64,000 bases of DNA. Origin: Chitinophagales bacterium (GTDB lineage: Bacteria > Bacteroidota > Bacteroidia > Chitinophagales > JADIYW01). Shown here in pieces: positions 1 to 8,724 of this stretch. The notes under the pieces are model-generated. The model was not told the origin of the DNA. It searched no databases and saw nothing but the letters and a program-made list of their open reading frames with translations. Both the position numbers and the translations under genes were made by a program. The stretch lies in contig JAIBAX010000012.1 of the NCBI GenBank assembly GCA_019694955.1, positions 24,097 through 88,096 of the forward strand, in the 5' to 3' direction. Positions within the stretch are counted from its first letter, which is position 1; the number at the start of each line of letters is the position of its first letter.

Positions 1-785
1 GTATCAAAGGGATGGTGATGTGTGTTTTTACATTAAAATATTACAATTTTGTCTTTAAAATCATCAAAGATAAATTTGACAACCCAAAAACCATCACTAG
101 GGCGCAAGTAATCAAGAAATATGAAGAAGTAGAAATCAACGACCGTGTTGGGCGTATGGCTTTTGCACATCTTTTTGAGCACCTGGAGTTCCCCAGAAGA
201 CTCTTCTCGGAAGAACTCATTGAAGAATTAAAACTTGTTGCGAAGGAAACCGTAGAATTCAAAGACGATAAAGTCATTGTAAAACACGTCTATTTAGAAC
301 GAAAAATGGAGCCTTTGAATTTGTACATCGAAAAAGCCAACCCTGTAGACATCTGTCGGGTGATTGTAGACTATGGTTTTTGTGTGAAAGAACTGGCTGC
401 CGCCAACATATTCCCCGGCGACTTGCTTATGAAAAATTTCGGTGTTACGAGGCATGGACGTGTAATTTTCTATGACTATGATGAAATTAGCCAGATTACA
501 GAATGTAATTTCCGCCGATTACCACAACCGGATGAGGATGGATACATGCCGGAAATTTCTGTCAATCCAAACGATATCTTTCCGGAAGAGTTTCGCAATT
601 TTATGGCACCGGACGGCCCAATCGGTTCCATATTCTTTGCTGAACACGATGAGATATTCGACCCGAAATATTGGCGTGATATTCAGAAAAGAATTGAAAA
701 AGGCGAATACCTCAGCTTTTATGCCTATGACCAGTACAAACGATTCAAACAAATAGAAAGAATCAATCCGCTAAATCCTAGATAA
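1..785 (+). CDS. aceK: Isocitrate dehydrogenase kinase/phosphatase, C-terminal part (5' truncated by window edge)
   Basis: AceK switches isocitrate dehydrogenase off and on by phosphorylation and dephosphorylation, diverting carbon between the TCA cycle and the glyoxylate shunt. The frame is open to the left edge (codons in phase with position 3), so the start lies outside the window. About 260 residues are visible and match the family's C-terminal catalytic region: DRVGRMA, a YLERKMEPLNLY stretch, LAAANIFPGDLLMKNFGVTRHGRV, YDYDEI and ECNFRR follow in the usual order, including the D and N of the kinase-like metal/ATP site. AceK is known best from Proteobacteria. Its partners aceA/aceB are not in view. 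The next gene, on the opposite strand, ends 22 bp away, so the two are convergent. Confidence 0.93.
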   Translation, partial: IKGMVMCVFTLKYYNFVFKIIKDKFDNPKTITRAQVIKKYEEVEINDRVGRMAFAHLFEHLEFPRRLFSEELIEELKLVAKETVEFKDDKVIVKHVYLERKMEPLNLYIEKANPVDICRVIVDYGFCVKELAAANIFPGDLLMKNFGVTRHGRVIFYDYDEISQITECNFRRLPQPDEDGYMPEISVNPNDIFPEEFRNFMAPDGPIGSIFFAEHDEIFDPKYWRDIQKRIEKGEYLSFYAYDQYKRFKQIERINPLNPR

Positions 786-807
786 TAGTGGATTAAACGC
801 ATTGATT

Positions 808-1488
808 CTATTGTCTAATTATTCTACCATCTTCCATTTCAATGACACGACTGCATTTGCCTGAGAAATCCAAGTCATGCGTTACAATGAGCAACGTTTG
901 GTTGAACTCTTCTTTCAGTTGACTAAATATCTCAAAGACAATTTCGCTATTCCTCTTGTCGAGGTTTCCTGTAGGCTCATCACCCATGATAATCAATGGT
1001 TGGTTGATGAGTGCACGTGCGATGGCAACGCGTTGCTTTTCTCCTCCGGAAATTTGCCCCGCCATTTTATGTGATAAATGGTCGATACCAAGTTTCTTCA
1101 ACTGCTCCATTGCATGTTCTTCAACTTCTTTTGCGGAAAACTTACCGAGTTTTAATCCGGGCAACATAACATTCTTCAGGACATTGAACTCGTTTAACAA
1201 GTAGTGAAATTGAAAAACAAACCCAATTTTCTCATTTCTTACACGTGCCAGTTCCACCTCCTTCCTACCATTCATCAACTGATTATCAATCAGCAGATCT
1301 CCATCATAAATGGTATCCATCGTAGAAAGAATATATAGCAAGGTGGATTTCCCACACCCCGATTTGCCGATGACAGAAACAAACTCGCCTTTATCGATTT
1401 TAAAACTGATATCCTTCAATACCTGTACTTTAACAGGATCGTCAAAACTCTTTTGGATATTTCTGGCTTCTAAAATAGTATCGTTCAT
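808..1488 (-). CDS. ABC transporter ATP-binding protein, LolD/DevA/MacB type
   Basis: Cytoplasmic ATPase that should power the permease encoded just upstream (3-nt gap). The 226 residues form one complete ABC domain: Walker A GKSGCGKST at 41-49, Q-loop FQF near 92-94, signature ISGGEKQ at 147-153, Walker B ending in GDEP at 169-172, D-loop NLD, and the switch histidine in THD at 203-205. Length and the GDEPTGNLD stretch are typical of the LolD/MacB/FtsE group. With the permease and the HlyD-like adaptor gene it makes a three-gene unit like DevBCA or a split MacAB pump. Substrate is not predictable from sequence. Last gene of the operon; it converges on aceK. Confidence 0.9.
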   Translation of the reverse strand: MNDTILEARNIQKSFDDPVKVQVLKDISFKIDKGEFVSVIGKSGCGKSTLLYILSTMDTIYDGDLLIDNQLMNGRKEVELARVRNEKIGFVFQFHYLLNEFNVLKNVMLPGLKLGKFSAKEVEEHAMEQLKKLGIDHLSHKMAGQISGGEKQRVAIARALINQPLIIMGDEPTGNLDKRNSEIVFEIFSQLKEEFNQTLLIVTHDLDFSGKCSRVIEMEDGRIIRQ

Positions 1489-1491
1489 AGG

Positions 1492-2751
1492 CTACTTCCC
1501 TCTTAATATTACCACCGGATCAACCATGCTGGCTTTTCTAGCAGGCAAATATCCGGCAAGAAAGGTGGTGATGAATGAAAATATGGCGCCAATCCCATAA
1601 AAAACAGGATTATACCTAATGGGAAAGGTTTTTATAGTGGGTAAGGACGCTGTGTTAAATGGGATTTGATCGATGCCCAAGGACAAAAGAAAACCAAAAA
1701 ACAACCCCAACATACCACCTACTACGCCTATGCTTAATGCAATAAACATAAATACTCTTTGAACGTCCTTCCCTGCAAATCCCGTTGCCTTTAAAATCGC
1801 AATCGACTCCATTTTCTCATAAATCATCATATTTAAAATATTATAAATACCAAACCCTGATACGATGAGCAAGGTAACACCAACGGCATATGAAATGATG
1901 GTACGAACGGAACTTCCTGTTTCAAACTGAGCATTGGCGGTTTTAATATCCTCTGCATCCACGCCAAATCTCTGTTCATATTCTATCGCCTTTGCCGGAG
2001 CCAGATTGATATCATGTAGTTTTATTTGGATATCTGTAATATAACTATTGCTTTTTCCTAATAATTTTTGAGCAGTAGTAATAGATGCAAAACTCTGTAC
2101 TTTATCATAGTCCAATAAACCGGATTGGAAATATCCAACGACTTTTAATGGAAACCGCTCTCCCTCGGAAGTGGTTACTTGAACGACATCCCCAATTTCT
2201 GCAAGTAATGTCTGCGCCAATCCCTTGCCAAGAATGATGCTATTGCTGACATTTTTAAGATCCGTGGGGTGCCCGTCTGTTACATAATCATTGAAAAAGA
2301 AGAGCTTTCCTTCTGCTTCGACATCAATTCCGTTAATAGATCCGGTAATTTCTATGGCGCCATCATTAAAAAAAACAGGAGCAGTAATTCTCGGTGCAAT
2401 GCCACGTACATTGGGGTCGTGGAGCAAACTTTTCATTATCGAGGCATTATCGTAAATCTCTTTTCTTTTATTGCTCGATTTTACTGAACGGATGAAATTA
2501 TGCGCATTCTTATAAGCCTCAGAAAGGTTGAGTGGTTGCTCCGGATTGGGTTTTATTTCATTATATAACCTAACGTGCGCTGTCCTGTTCAAGATTAACC
2601 CATCCAATAAGTCATTCAAACCAGACATAAAACTCAACAGTGTAACAAACATCATGATACTAAATGTTACGCCAATAGCAGCAACAGCCGTTTGTTTTAG
2701 CCTAGCAAACAATAGCGATCCTGCTATACTGATGATGAGCCGAATATTCAT
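1492..2751 (-). CDS. ABC transporter permease, FtsX/MacB/LolC-E family
   Basis: Inner-membrane permease of 419 residues with the MacB/FtsX topology. One transmembrane helix sits at about 6-36. A large periplasmic domain (about 40-275) follows. Three C-terminal helices lie at about 285-312, 330-360 and 385-410. The ERF..VVGYFQSG and EKMESIAILKATGF segments are characteristic of FtsX-type proteins, and the C terminus ends with the usual PARKAS..DPVVILRG. Its start codon overlaps the adaptor gene's stop region by 4 nt (ATGA), implying translational coupling, and the ATPase follows after 3 nt. It is likely to work as a dimer with that ATPase and export a hydrophobic or periplasmic substrate. Lipoprotein release (LolCDE) is less likely because of the adaptor partner. 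Confidence 0.88.
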   Translation of the reverse strand: MNIRLIISIAGSLLFARLKQTAVAAIGVTFSIMMFVTLLSFMSGLNDLLDGLILNRTAHVRLYNEIKPNPEQPLNLSEAYKNAHNFIRSVKSSNKRKEIYDNASIMKSLLHDPNVRGIAPRITAPVFFNDGAIEITGSINGIDVEAEGKLFFFNDYVTDGHPTDLKNVSNSIILGKGLAQTLLAEIGDVVQVTTSEGERFPLKVVGYFQSGLLDYDKVQSFASITTAQKLLGKSNSYITDIQIKLHDINLAPAKAIEYEQRFGVDAEDIKTANAQFETGSSVRTIISYAVGVTLLIVSGFGIYNILNMMIYEKMESIAILKATGFAGKDVQRVFMFIALSIGVVGGMLGLFFGFLLSLGIDQIPFNTASLPTIKTFPIRYNPVFYGIGAIFSFITTFLAGYLPARKASMVDPVVILRGK

Positions 2752-3830
2752 TTGGGGAGGAATATTTTAGTATCAGCAGACAACCCACTGATGATTTCCA
2801 CTTTATCATAATCTTTCAGTCCGGTGGCAACCTTTACCTTCTTATCATCTGCTATTATCACATATTCATTGTCTACCAAATAATTTCTGGGAATGGTGAG
2901 CGCATCTTCTTTCTTGTGAATGACAATATTTGCCTCTACGGTGAGGTTAGGATATAACACTTTTGGCTGCTTTGTAAATACCGCCTCCACTTTAAATGAC
3001 CTAGAGCGTTCATTCATGATGGAATTGATTTTCACCACTTCTGCTTCAAATAAACTTCCCTTATAACTATCCATAGTAATAAATATCTTCTGACCTAAGG
3101 CAATACTGGTGATATCATATTCATCTACTTGTAGTTCGATAATGAATCCTGAGGGGTCTCCCATGATGGCAACAGGTGTTTGTAAGGTGACCATTTCTCC
3201 TTCCTTCTTTAGAATACTATACACCACACCGGGCTTCTCGCTCTTTAGAATATAGTCCTTTTGTTGCTGTCGGGAAAGGTTTACATTGTTTTGAGCTTGT
3301 TTTGCACTGTAAGACAATTGTTTCTTTACATCTTGATATCGATACTCAGCCGTTCTTAGCGCTGCCACAGAATTATCATAAGCGAGCGTCCGTTGTTCCA
3401 ACTCCAATTGTGAACCAATCTGTTGTGCCCATAATCTTCTTTGTCGCTCCAACAATACAGAATCATTTTCTAACTTGATGCGGGCAAGTTCAATGGCAGT
3501 TTTCAACTCCAAGAGCTTTTCTCCTCTGAGGTTCTCCAAAGCCTGTTCCTGTGCTAAAACTGCATTGTCAACATTATATTGGATGGCTTCATTTAGCACC
3601 TTCAGTAGGGGTTCTCCCTTTTTAACCGTTGCTCCTTCGCTTACATAAATTTCCCGAATAATGCCACTTGAAGTAGGAAATACCTGAAATTGATTATTGG
3701 TTTTTACAATACCGGAAGCATAAACGGCTTCTGTAATATCCTCTTTCTTAGGAAGTATGCCTACTTCCTGCTTTTTACAGCTAAAGATTGCGCCCAAAAA
3801 GGAAATTATAAGTAAAAATTGTCGTATCAT
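2748..3830 (-). CDS. HlyD/MacA-type periplasmic adaptor lipoprotein
   Basis: Membrane fusion protein of 360 residues that would link the permease/ATPase pair to an outer-membrane channel. The N-terminus is a lipoprotein signal (MIRQFLLIISFLGAIFSC) with lipobox cysteine 18 followed by K-K-Q. A biotinyl-lipoyl-like half is seen at about 45-80 (SGIIREIYVSEGATVKKGEPLL). A long alpha-hairpin at about 85-190 is rich in L/E/Q/R heptads, followed by the second lipoyl half (KPGVVYSILKKEGEMV) and beta-barrel domains. First gene of the three-gene exporter, overlapping the permease by 4 nt. The spacer upstream is extremely AT-rich. A weak promoter-like TAACTTTA lies about 6 nt before the start codon. The TolC-like partner is not in this window. 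Confidence 0.88.
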   Translation of the reverse strand: MIRQFLLIISFLGAIFSCKKQEVGILPKKEDITEAVYASGIVKTNNQFQVFPTSSGIIREIYVSEGATVKKGEPLLKVLNEAIQYNVDNAVLAQEQALENLRGEKLLELKTAIELARIKLENDSVLLERQRRLWAQQIGSQLELEQRTLAYDNSVAALRTAEYRYQDVKKQLSYSAKQAQNNVNLSRQQQKDYILKSEKPGVVYSILKKEGEMVTLQTPVAIMGDPSGFIIELQVDEYDITSIALGQKIFITMDSYKGSLFEAEVVKINSIMNERSRSFKVEAVFTKQPKVLYPNLTVEANIVIHKKEDALTIPRNYLVDNEYVIIADDKKVKVATGLKDYDKVEIISGLSADTKIFLPK

Positions 3831-4184
3831 AAAGTCTAAAGTTATCTCATTTTATCAAATAAATGCTGAAATGGATATTAATTTGAAATTAAAAAAACGC
3901 AAAAGATAAATATGTCTTAAATTAAATTTTCACATTAACTAATATTTTATAATAAATTATTATTCAATTTTTTATATAACTTTATATTTACTTTTACATT
4001 GTTTAAATATTTATAATAAATTGTATATATTTAATTTATTTAATATAATTAAAGTAAATTATAAAAATAATATATTAATATATTAAATTAATAATAATTA
4101 ATTTATAATTATTAATAAAAATAAATTTATAATAATAATAATAATTGATTATCACATTCAATTATTATTGTTATATTTGTTTTC
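3831..4184. other. Very AT-rich 354-bp intergenic spacer
   Basis: Divergent promoter region between the exporter operon (minus) and sdaA (plus). From about 3955 to 4150 the sequence has only a handful of G or C bases and consists of overlapping AAT/ATT/TAA triplet runs, ending in an (AAT)n stretch at about 4128-4145. No reading frame, tRNA or long hairpin was found. Such a stretch is expected to be curved or easily melted and may bind nucleoid proteins, but this is inference. No DnaA-box-like 9-mers were seen, so an origin is not supported. Confidence 0.7.
4145..4179 (+). promoter_or_regulatory. Candidate Bacteroidota promoter of sdaA
   Basis: TATATTTG at 4172-4179 matches the Bacteroidota -7 element TAnnTTTG, and a TTG at 4145-4147 lies 24 nt upstream, close to the usual spacing for the -33 TTG. 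The -7 element ends only 5 nt before the sdaA ATG, so the transcript would start at or next to the start codon (leaderless). In AT-rich DNA this motif can arise by chance. Confidence 0.45.
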
Positions 4185-5609
4185 ATGGAGAGCATTTCTG
4201 TATTTGACATGATAAAAATTGGCATTGGGCCTTCCAGTAGTCACACCATGGGTCCTTGGAAATCGATGTTTTATTTCATTGAAACATTGTTACTAAATGA
4301 TATTTTAGCCTCCACAAAGCGTGTAGAAATTGAGTTGTATGGATCTCTTGCAAAAACTGGAAAAGGTCATGGCACCGACATTGCCGTGGTGTTGGGATTG
4401 TGTGGGGTAGATTATAGGACAGTGTCTCCAGAAATAATGCAAGATGTTTTACAAAAAGTAAAGACGAATAGAGCGTTATCTATCAACAACACCACTCCTA
4501 TTTCCTTCGATTGGGAAAAAGACATTATTTTCAATATGAACCAAAGTCTCCCTTTCCATCCAAATGGTCTTTGTGTTCGTGCGTTTTCTGCAACTACTTT
4601 ATTAAAAGAAAAAACATATTTCTCTGTAGGAGGTGGTTTCGTGGTAGAAGAACATGGTCTTTTAGAATCCACCCAAAGGACTCCCTCCCACTATCCTTGC
4701 CATACAGCCGCAGACATTTATAATTACTGCGAACAATTAAACTGGTCGGTATCAGAACTGGTGGCATATAATGAGTCTAGCTGGAGAACACGCAAAGAAA
4801 TTGAGGACACCTGTATGGAATTGTGGGATTGTATGGTAAGCAGTATCTATCGAGGGGTGTATCGTTCCGGTGTTTTACCGGGAGGTTTGCAAGTACAGCG
4901 GAGGGCATCTTTGCTCAATCAACAACTCTTGAAACACGATAAACAATTGGCAACACAGGAAGCATGGATGGAGGAAGTAAAAAAGTGTAGTCCTACTTTT
5001 CAAAATGTCAATAAGTGGATTGCTTGTTTTGCATTAGCAGTGAATGAGGAGAATGCCTCTTTTGGAAGAATTGTGACGGCACCGACGAATGGTGCTGCCG
5101 GTGTTGTTCCGGCTGTTTTAATGTATGCATATTGCTTTTTAGAAGGAATTGGCAGCGCTCAAATCATACAATACTTGTTGGTGGCAGGAGAAATCGGCAC
5201 ACTTTATAAGAAGAAAGCCACTATTTCTGCGGCAATGGGTGGTTGTCAGGCGGAAATTGGCGTTTCATCTTCCATGGCAGCGGCAGCATTGACAGAATTA
5301 TTAGGCGGCACTCCGGCGCAAGTTCTAATGGCAGCGGAAATTGCCATGGAACATCATCTCGGTATGACATGTGACCCAATTGGTGGCTTGGTACAAATAC
5401 CCTGTATAGAAAGGAATGCTATGGGTGCTATAAAAGCGATAACTGCTGCAAATATAGCCATGGAAAGCAATCCAAAAGATGCATGTGTAAGTCTGGATAG
5501 CGTCATACAAAGTATGTGGGAGACAGCTTTAGATATGAACAAGAAATATAAAGAAACTTCAGAAGGAGGTTTAGCAAATCAAATATCCGTAAACGTAGCC
5601 GAATGTTAA
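4185..5609 (+). CDS. sdaA: L-serine dehydratase (L-serine ammonia-lyase), single-chain Fe-S type
   Basis: Converts L-serine to pyruvate and ammonia using a [4Fe-4S] cluster instead of PLP. The 474-residue protein carries both the beta-domain start (GIGPSSSHTMGPW at 12-24) and the alpha-domain catalytic part in one chain. The family signatures APTNGAAGVVPA and GGCQAEIGVSSSMAA are present. The cluster-binding segment MTCDPIGGLVQIPCIERN supplies two further conserved cysteines. The start follows a TAnnTTTG element by 5 nt, and the family usually begins with this same ESISVFD stretch, which supports the ATG chosen. It stands alone: its upstream neighbour is divergent and its downstream neighbour convergent. 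Confidence 0.95.
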   Translation: MESISVFDMIKIGIGPSSSHTMGPWKSMFYFIETLLLNDILASTKRVEIELYGSLAKTGKGHGTDIAVVLGLCGVDYRTVSPEIMQDVLQKVKTNRALSINNTTPISFDWEKDIIFNMNQSLPFHPNGLCVRAFSATTLLKEKTYFSVGGGFVVEEHGLLESTQRTPSHYPCHTAADIYNYCEQLNWSVSELVAYNESSWRTRKEIEDTCMELWDCMVSSIYRGVYRSGVLPGGLQVQRRASLLNQQLLKHDKQLATQEAWMEEVKKCSPTFQNVNKWIACFALAVNEENASFGRIVTAPTNGAAGVVPAVLMYAYCFLEGIGSAQIIQYLLVAGEIGTLYKKKATISAAMGGCQAEIGVSSSMAAAALTELLGGTPAQVLMAAEIAMEHHLGMTCDPIGGLVQIPCIERNAMGAIKAITAANIAMESNPKDACVSLDSVIQSMWETALDMNKKYKETSEGGLANQISVNVAEC

Positions 5610-5728
5610 CCTCGGAGGTTGGTTCTCAATGATACATAGTTATCCAGAAAAACTGCTAGGGTGATGCATTGCGGAAAACAGGAAGAGAACTAGGATATAA
5701 ACACAGTAGTAGAACGATTGAATGAATT

Positions 5729-5752
5729 TATAATTTATAATTTTAAATTATA
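5729..5752. terminator. Weak A/T-only hairpin at the 3' end of the cbb3 operon
   Basis: TATAATTTA at 5729-5737 and TAAATTATA at 5744-5752 are perfect 9-nt inverted repeats around a 6-nt loop, overlapping the truncated-hemoglobin stop codon, between two convergent operons. It contains no G-C pair, so stability is low. It could aid termination in either direction or simply reflect AT-rich sequence. Confidence 0.3.
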
Positions 5753-6146
5753 TGTTGAGCCGTGTTTTGTTCCTAAAACCTTCTACTTTGCTTTCCATGA
5801 GTATAGCTATAAGCTTCGCTCTTTTCTTAGCTTCCTCAGCTTTTTCGCCTTGGAAATGCTCATCGATATTGCGCTCAAAGATGTCTAGCCACCTTTCGAA
5901 AAAAGCTGGTTCTAATTCCACCTTTTGATCGATAGCAATATGTACATCCATGGGACTTCCGGAATACTTTTGAACGTCAAAGAGGATGGTTTCCCAAAAA
6001 TTGATAATTTTTGGAGCGTGTGTATCCATATTTAACTGTACAATATCTGTAAAAATAAAGCCGATTTTATCATCTAAAAAAGCTTTCTCATAGAATGTTT
6101 TTACAAACTTTTCTATGTCTGCTCTGTTTTGTATATCCTTTTTCAT
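5748..6146 (-). CDS. Group III truncated hemoglobin
   Basis: A 132-residue 2-over-2 globin. The N-terminal helix (RADIEKFVKTFYEKAF), the INFWETILF segment with its aromatic pair on the distal side, and the WLDIFERNIDEHFQGEKAEEAKKRA segment match class III (Ctb/TrHbO-like) truncated globins. These bind O2 or NO and are linked to NO detoxification or to oxygen delivery under low O2. It is the last gene of the cbb3 oxidase operon: it starts immediately after the SafE-like stop codon (no gap), so it is probably co-transcribed and induced with the oxidase. The partner reductase and ligand preference cannot be read from sequence. Confidence 0.87.
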   Translation of the reverse strand: MKKDIQNRADIEKFVKTFYEKAFLDDKIGFIFTDIVQLNMDTHAPKIINFWETILFDVQKYSGSPMDVHIAIDQKVELEPAFFERWLDIFERNIDEHFQGEKAEEAKKRAKLIAILMESKVEGFRNKTRLNI

Positions 6147-6839
6147 CTATTTTGCATTGTGACAGCAACCACTGACTGCTGAGACTTCGTTAACATGAGG
6201 ACTAATATATGGAATTCCCAGATTTAATCCTCGCAAAATGAATAGTGAAGCCCAAACAAACAATAAAACAGGGATTGCTTTTTGAATTTTCCTACGAATG
6301 GGAAATGTTATGAGGTGTTTATAATAAGCAATAGAAAACATTGCCGGTATGGTACCCATACCGAAAAGGGCTAAAAATGCTGAAGGATGCCACCAGATGG
6401 TTAGCGCAAATGCACCAATAAGTGCCGTATATACTAATCCGCAAGGCAATAATCCATTCAGGAAGCCGATAACAAATAATCCTGTCATGCTGGCATTTCG
6501 CATCCTTGTGCCTATGGCGTTTTTCAAATATTGAAATATTTTTGGTGTTTTGGTAAATTTAAAGGCATAGGGAAATACCAATGAAATCATTAATACAACA
6601 CCAATAGTAATAGACAAAATACCTTGCCATTTGTGCAAATTAAACAGTTGAGATATAGAACTCAGCACAAGCCCTAAAAAAACATATGCCAGAACTCTAC
6701 CTACATTATATAATAAAGCGGCAAGCATTTTTTGCAAACCACTTTTCTGCGGTATGGGTAATGCCATGGCTATCGGTCCGCACATGCCGATGCAATGCAG
6801 ACTGCCTAACAGACCTAATATAAACCCACTCCAAACCAT
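6147..6839 (-). CDS. SafE/TauE-like six-helix membrane protein of the cbb3 operon
   Basis: Polytopic membrane protein of 230 residues with about six helices. It belongs to the sulfite exporter TauE/SafE-DsbD-like superfamily members that sit next to ccoGHIS genes in many genomes. The N-terminal LHCIGMCGPIAMA contains an H-x-x-x-M-C pattern, repeated in spirit by the GFLNGLLPCGLVYTAL segment with a conserved P-C-G, both typical of this family. The C-terminus ends HVNEVSAVSGCCHN, a small Cys/His cluster that could bind copper. Likely role: copper or redox handling during cytochrome oxidase maturation, by analogy only. It starts 2 nt after ccoH. Confidence 0.75.
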   Translation of the reverse strand: MVWSGFILGLLGSLHCIGMCGPIAMALPIPQKSGLQKMLAALLYNVGRVLAYVFLGLVLSSISQLFNLHKWQGILSITIGVVLMISLVFPYAFKFTKTPKIFQYLKNAIGTRMRNASMTGLFVIGFLNGLLPCGLVYTALIGAFALTIWWHPSAFLALFGMGTIPAMFSIAYYKHLITFPIRRKIQKAIPVLLFVWASLFILRGLNLGIPYISPHVNEVSAVSGCCHNAK

Positions 6840-6841
6840 TG

Positions 6842-7306
6842 CTAATCAATAAATATGTTTCGCTCCACTTCGTAGGATTTTCCATCAACAACGAAAGAAA
6901 GACGCAACATATATGTGCCATGCTTAAGTTTCTCTGATGTTATCGCAGTTTTTTGCTGTAATGTCTCAAAACTTACATTAACGTCCTTTTTCTTGTCTGA
7001 AGGGCATAAAAAGTAAGCTGTTCCTTCTATTGGTTTTCCTTTGAAATTGTTGCCAAAATCCACAATAATGGCTTTATTTGCAGGTGTAATGGTAATGTTT
7101 TCATATAAGAGATTGGCACTGCTTTGTGCATCGATATTTTTTTGGAATGTCAATTCCTTATCGTAATAATCTTCTGAAACAAGGTCTATATTTTGCTGCA
7201 TACTTTTTACAACCATCAAAACAATCAGTGCTACAAAAGAAAGATATAGCAATCCAATTCCTTTTCCCCAGTTCCAGAATGGCTTATTTGCAATTGTTGT
7301 CTCCAT
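6842..7306 (-). CDS. ccoH: cbb3 oxidase assembly protein CcoH/FixH
   Basis: FixH-family protein of 154 residues: a short cytoplasmic N-terminus (NKPFWNWGKGI), one membrane helix at about 15-35, then a periplasmic beta-rich domain. The DYYDKELTFQKNID motif directly after the helix (YY.KE..Y/FQ..I) is the most conserved part of FixH. In model bacteria CcoH stays with the mature cbb3 complex and is required for its stability. It lies between ccoG (5-nt gap) and the SafE-like gene (2-nt gap), the classical ccoG-H-(I)-S neighbourhood. Confidence 0.87.
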   Translation of the reverse strand: METTIANKPFWNWGKGIGLLYLSFVALIVLMVVKSMQQNIDLVSEDYYDKELTFQKNIDAQSSANLLYENITITPANKAIIVDFGNNFKGKPIEGTAYFLCPSDKKKDVNVSFETLQQKTAITSEKLKHGTYMLRLSFVVDGKSYEVERNIFID

Positions 7307-7311
7307 AATTG

Positions 7312-8718
7312 TTAATTCATAGGTCCTAAAAATGTAGTTTTCACACTTTCTATTTCTTTTCCCTTCTCATCAAAAACCATTAAATGTAACGTTGTTTTTC
7401 TTCCTGTTAGTCTTTTCTTTGGAAGGATGATGAACAACTCTCCTTCTACGGAGCTACCTTTTTCTAATTTATCTATGGGCTTACCTACCCATTTTATGGT
7501 TGCATCGGTTTCACTCACTTTAAAATTCGGGTGAATCTCATCATATGTTTTATTAATGAGTTTGATATTATATAGGTTGCTGATTTGGTCATTCTCTAAT
7601 CTTTGAAAAAGAACACCAGGTGTACGTAGTAGGGAGGTTTCTACATCGTTTCTGGATATTAACAGATAGGACAATCCCGTTAAAAGAATTGTCAGCACTG
7701 CGGCATAGCCGTATATTCTTCCGGTGAAGGAGAATTTTTTATTTTGGGAAATACTGTTTTCAGAAGCATATCTTACCAATCCCTTTTCATAACCTACTTT
7801 TTCCATTACATCATCACAAGCATCCATACAGGCGGTACAGTTGATACATTCCAACTGTGTACCATTTCTGATGTCAATACCTGTTGGACAAACCCGAACG
7901 CAATGGAAGCAATCAATACAATCACCTCCTTCCCTTTCTTTTGATTTGCTGTACTTCTCTCTTTTTTCTCCCCGAACATGGTCGTAGGCCACCACCATTG
8001 AATTTTTATCCAACATAACGCCCTGAAGTCGGCCGTAGGGGCATACTACTAAACATACCTGTTCACGCATATAGGCAAAAACGAAATAAAATACGCCCGT
8101 AAAAATGAGTATGCCGACAAAACCACCTATGTGTTGACTGAGTGGTTCGGTAACGATTTTAAATAATTCGTCTACACCAATTAGATATGCGAGGAAAGTA
8201 TTGGAGATTAAGAAAGAAATAAAGAAGAAAATGGAATATTTTGCCATCTTTTTCTTGAATTTCTCTGGCGACCAATCGCTTTTAATCAGCTTCCGTTGTT
8301 CATTGGCATCGCCTTCAATCCAATATTCTACCTTCCTGAACACCATTTCCATAAATATCGTCTGCGGACACGCCCAGCCACACCATAATCGCCCTAAAAT
8401 AGTAGTAAAAAGTACAATGAAGATGATGAAAGTTATTAATGCCAGCACGAAAAGGTGGAAATCTTGCGGCCAAAATATGTATCCGAAAATGATAAACGTT
8501 CTTTCCAAAACGTTGAACATAAACAAAGGATGTCCATTCATTTTTAGAAATGGCAAGGTAAAAAACACTGCCAAGAGGAAAAATGAAAAATAGGTTCTGT
8601 ATTGATATAATTTACCTTTAGGCTTAAAAGGGTATAGCCATACCCTTTTGCCTTTTTTATCTATCGTTGTTACGGAGTCTCTGAACGATTCATCCTCTAA
8701 ATAAAATTCATCTTCCAT
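7312..8718 (-). CDS. ccoG: Cytochrome cbb3 assembly ferredoxin-like protein CcoG (FixG/RdxA)
   Basis: Membrane-bound Fe-S protein of 468 residues thought to reduce Cu(II) for insertion into the oxidase. Hydrophobic helices lie at about 40-60, 85-110, 160-185, 200-220 and 335-355. The WCGWACPQTIF motif follows helix 2, CLVVCPYGRLQG follows helix 4, and a 2x[4Fe-4S] ferredoxin module (CIDCFHCVRVCPTGIDIRNG then CINCTACMDACD) is seen around 255-310. A C-terminal immunoglobulin-like periplasmic domain (about 370-468) is also typical. Gap to ccoP is 6 nt and to ccoH 5 nt, so all three are co-transcribed. Confidence 0.93.
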   Translation of the reverse strand: MEDEFYLEDESFRDSVTTIDKKGKRVWLYPFKPKGKLYQYRTYFSFFLLAVFFTLPFLKMNGHPLFMFNVLERTFIIFGYIFWPQDFHLFVLALITFIIFIVLFTTILGRLWCGWACPQTIFMEMVFRKVEYWIEGDANEQRKLIKSDWSPEKFKKKMAKYSIFFFISFLISNTFLAYLIGVDELFKIVTEPLSQHIGGFVGILIFTGVFYFVFAYMREQVCLVVCPYGRLQGVMLDKNSMVVAYDHVRGEKREKYSKSKEREGGDCIDCFHCVRVCPTGIDIRNGTQLECINCTACMDACDDVMEKVGYEKGLVRYASENSISQNKKFSFTGRIYGYAAVLTILLTGLSYLLISRNDVETSLLRTPGVLFQRLENDQISNLYNIKLINKTYDEIHPNFKVSETDATIKWVGKPIDKLEKGSSVEGELFIILPKKRLTGRKTTLHLMVFDEKGKEIESVKTTFLGPMN

Positions 8719-8724
8719 GTATGG

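Noticed and set aside
3955..4150. AT-rich stretch as replication origin
   Set aside because: No DnaA boxes seen and no dnaA, dnaN or rnpA-rpmH neighbourhood.
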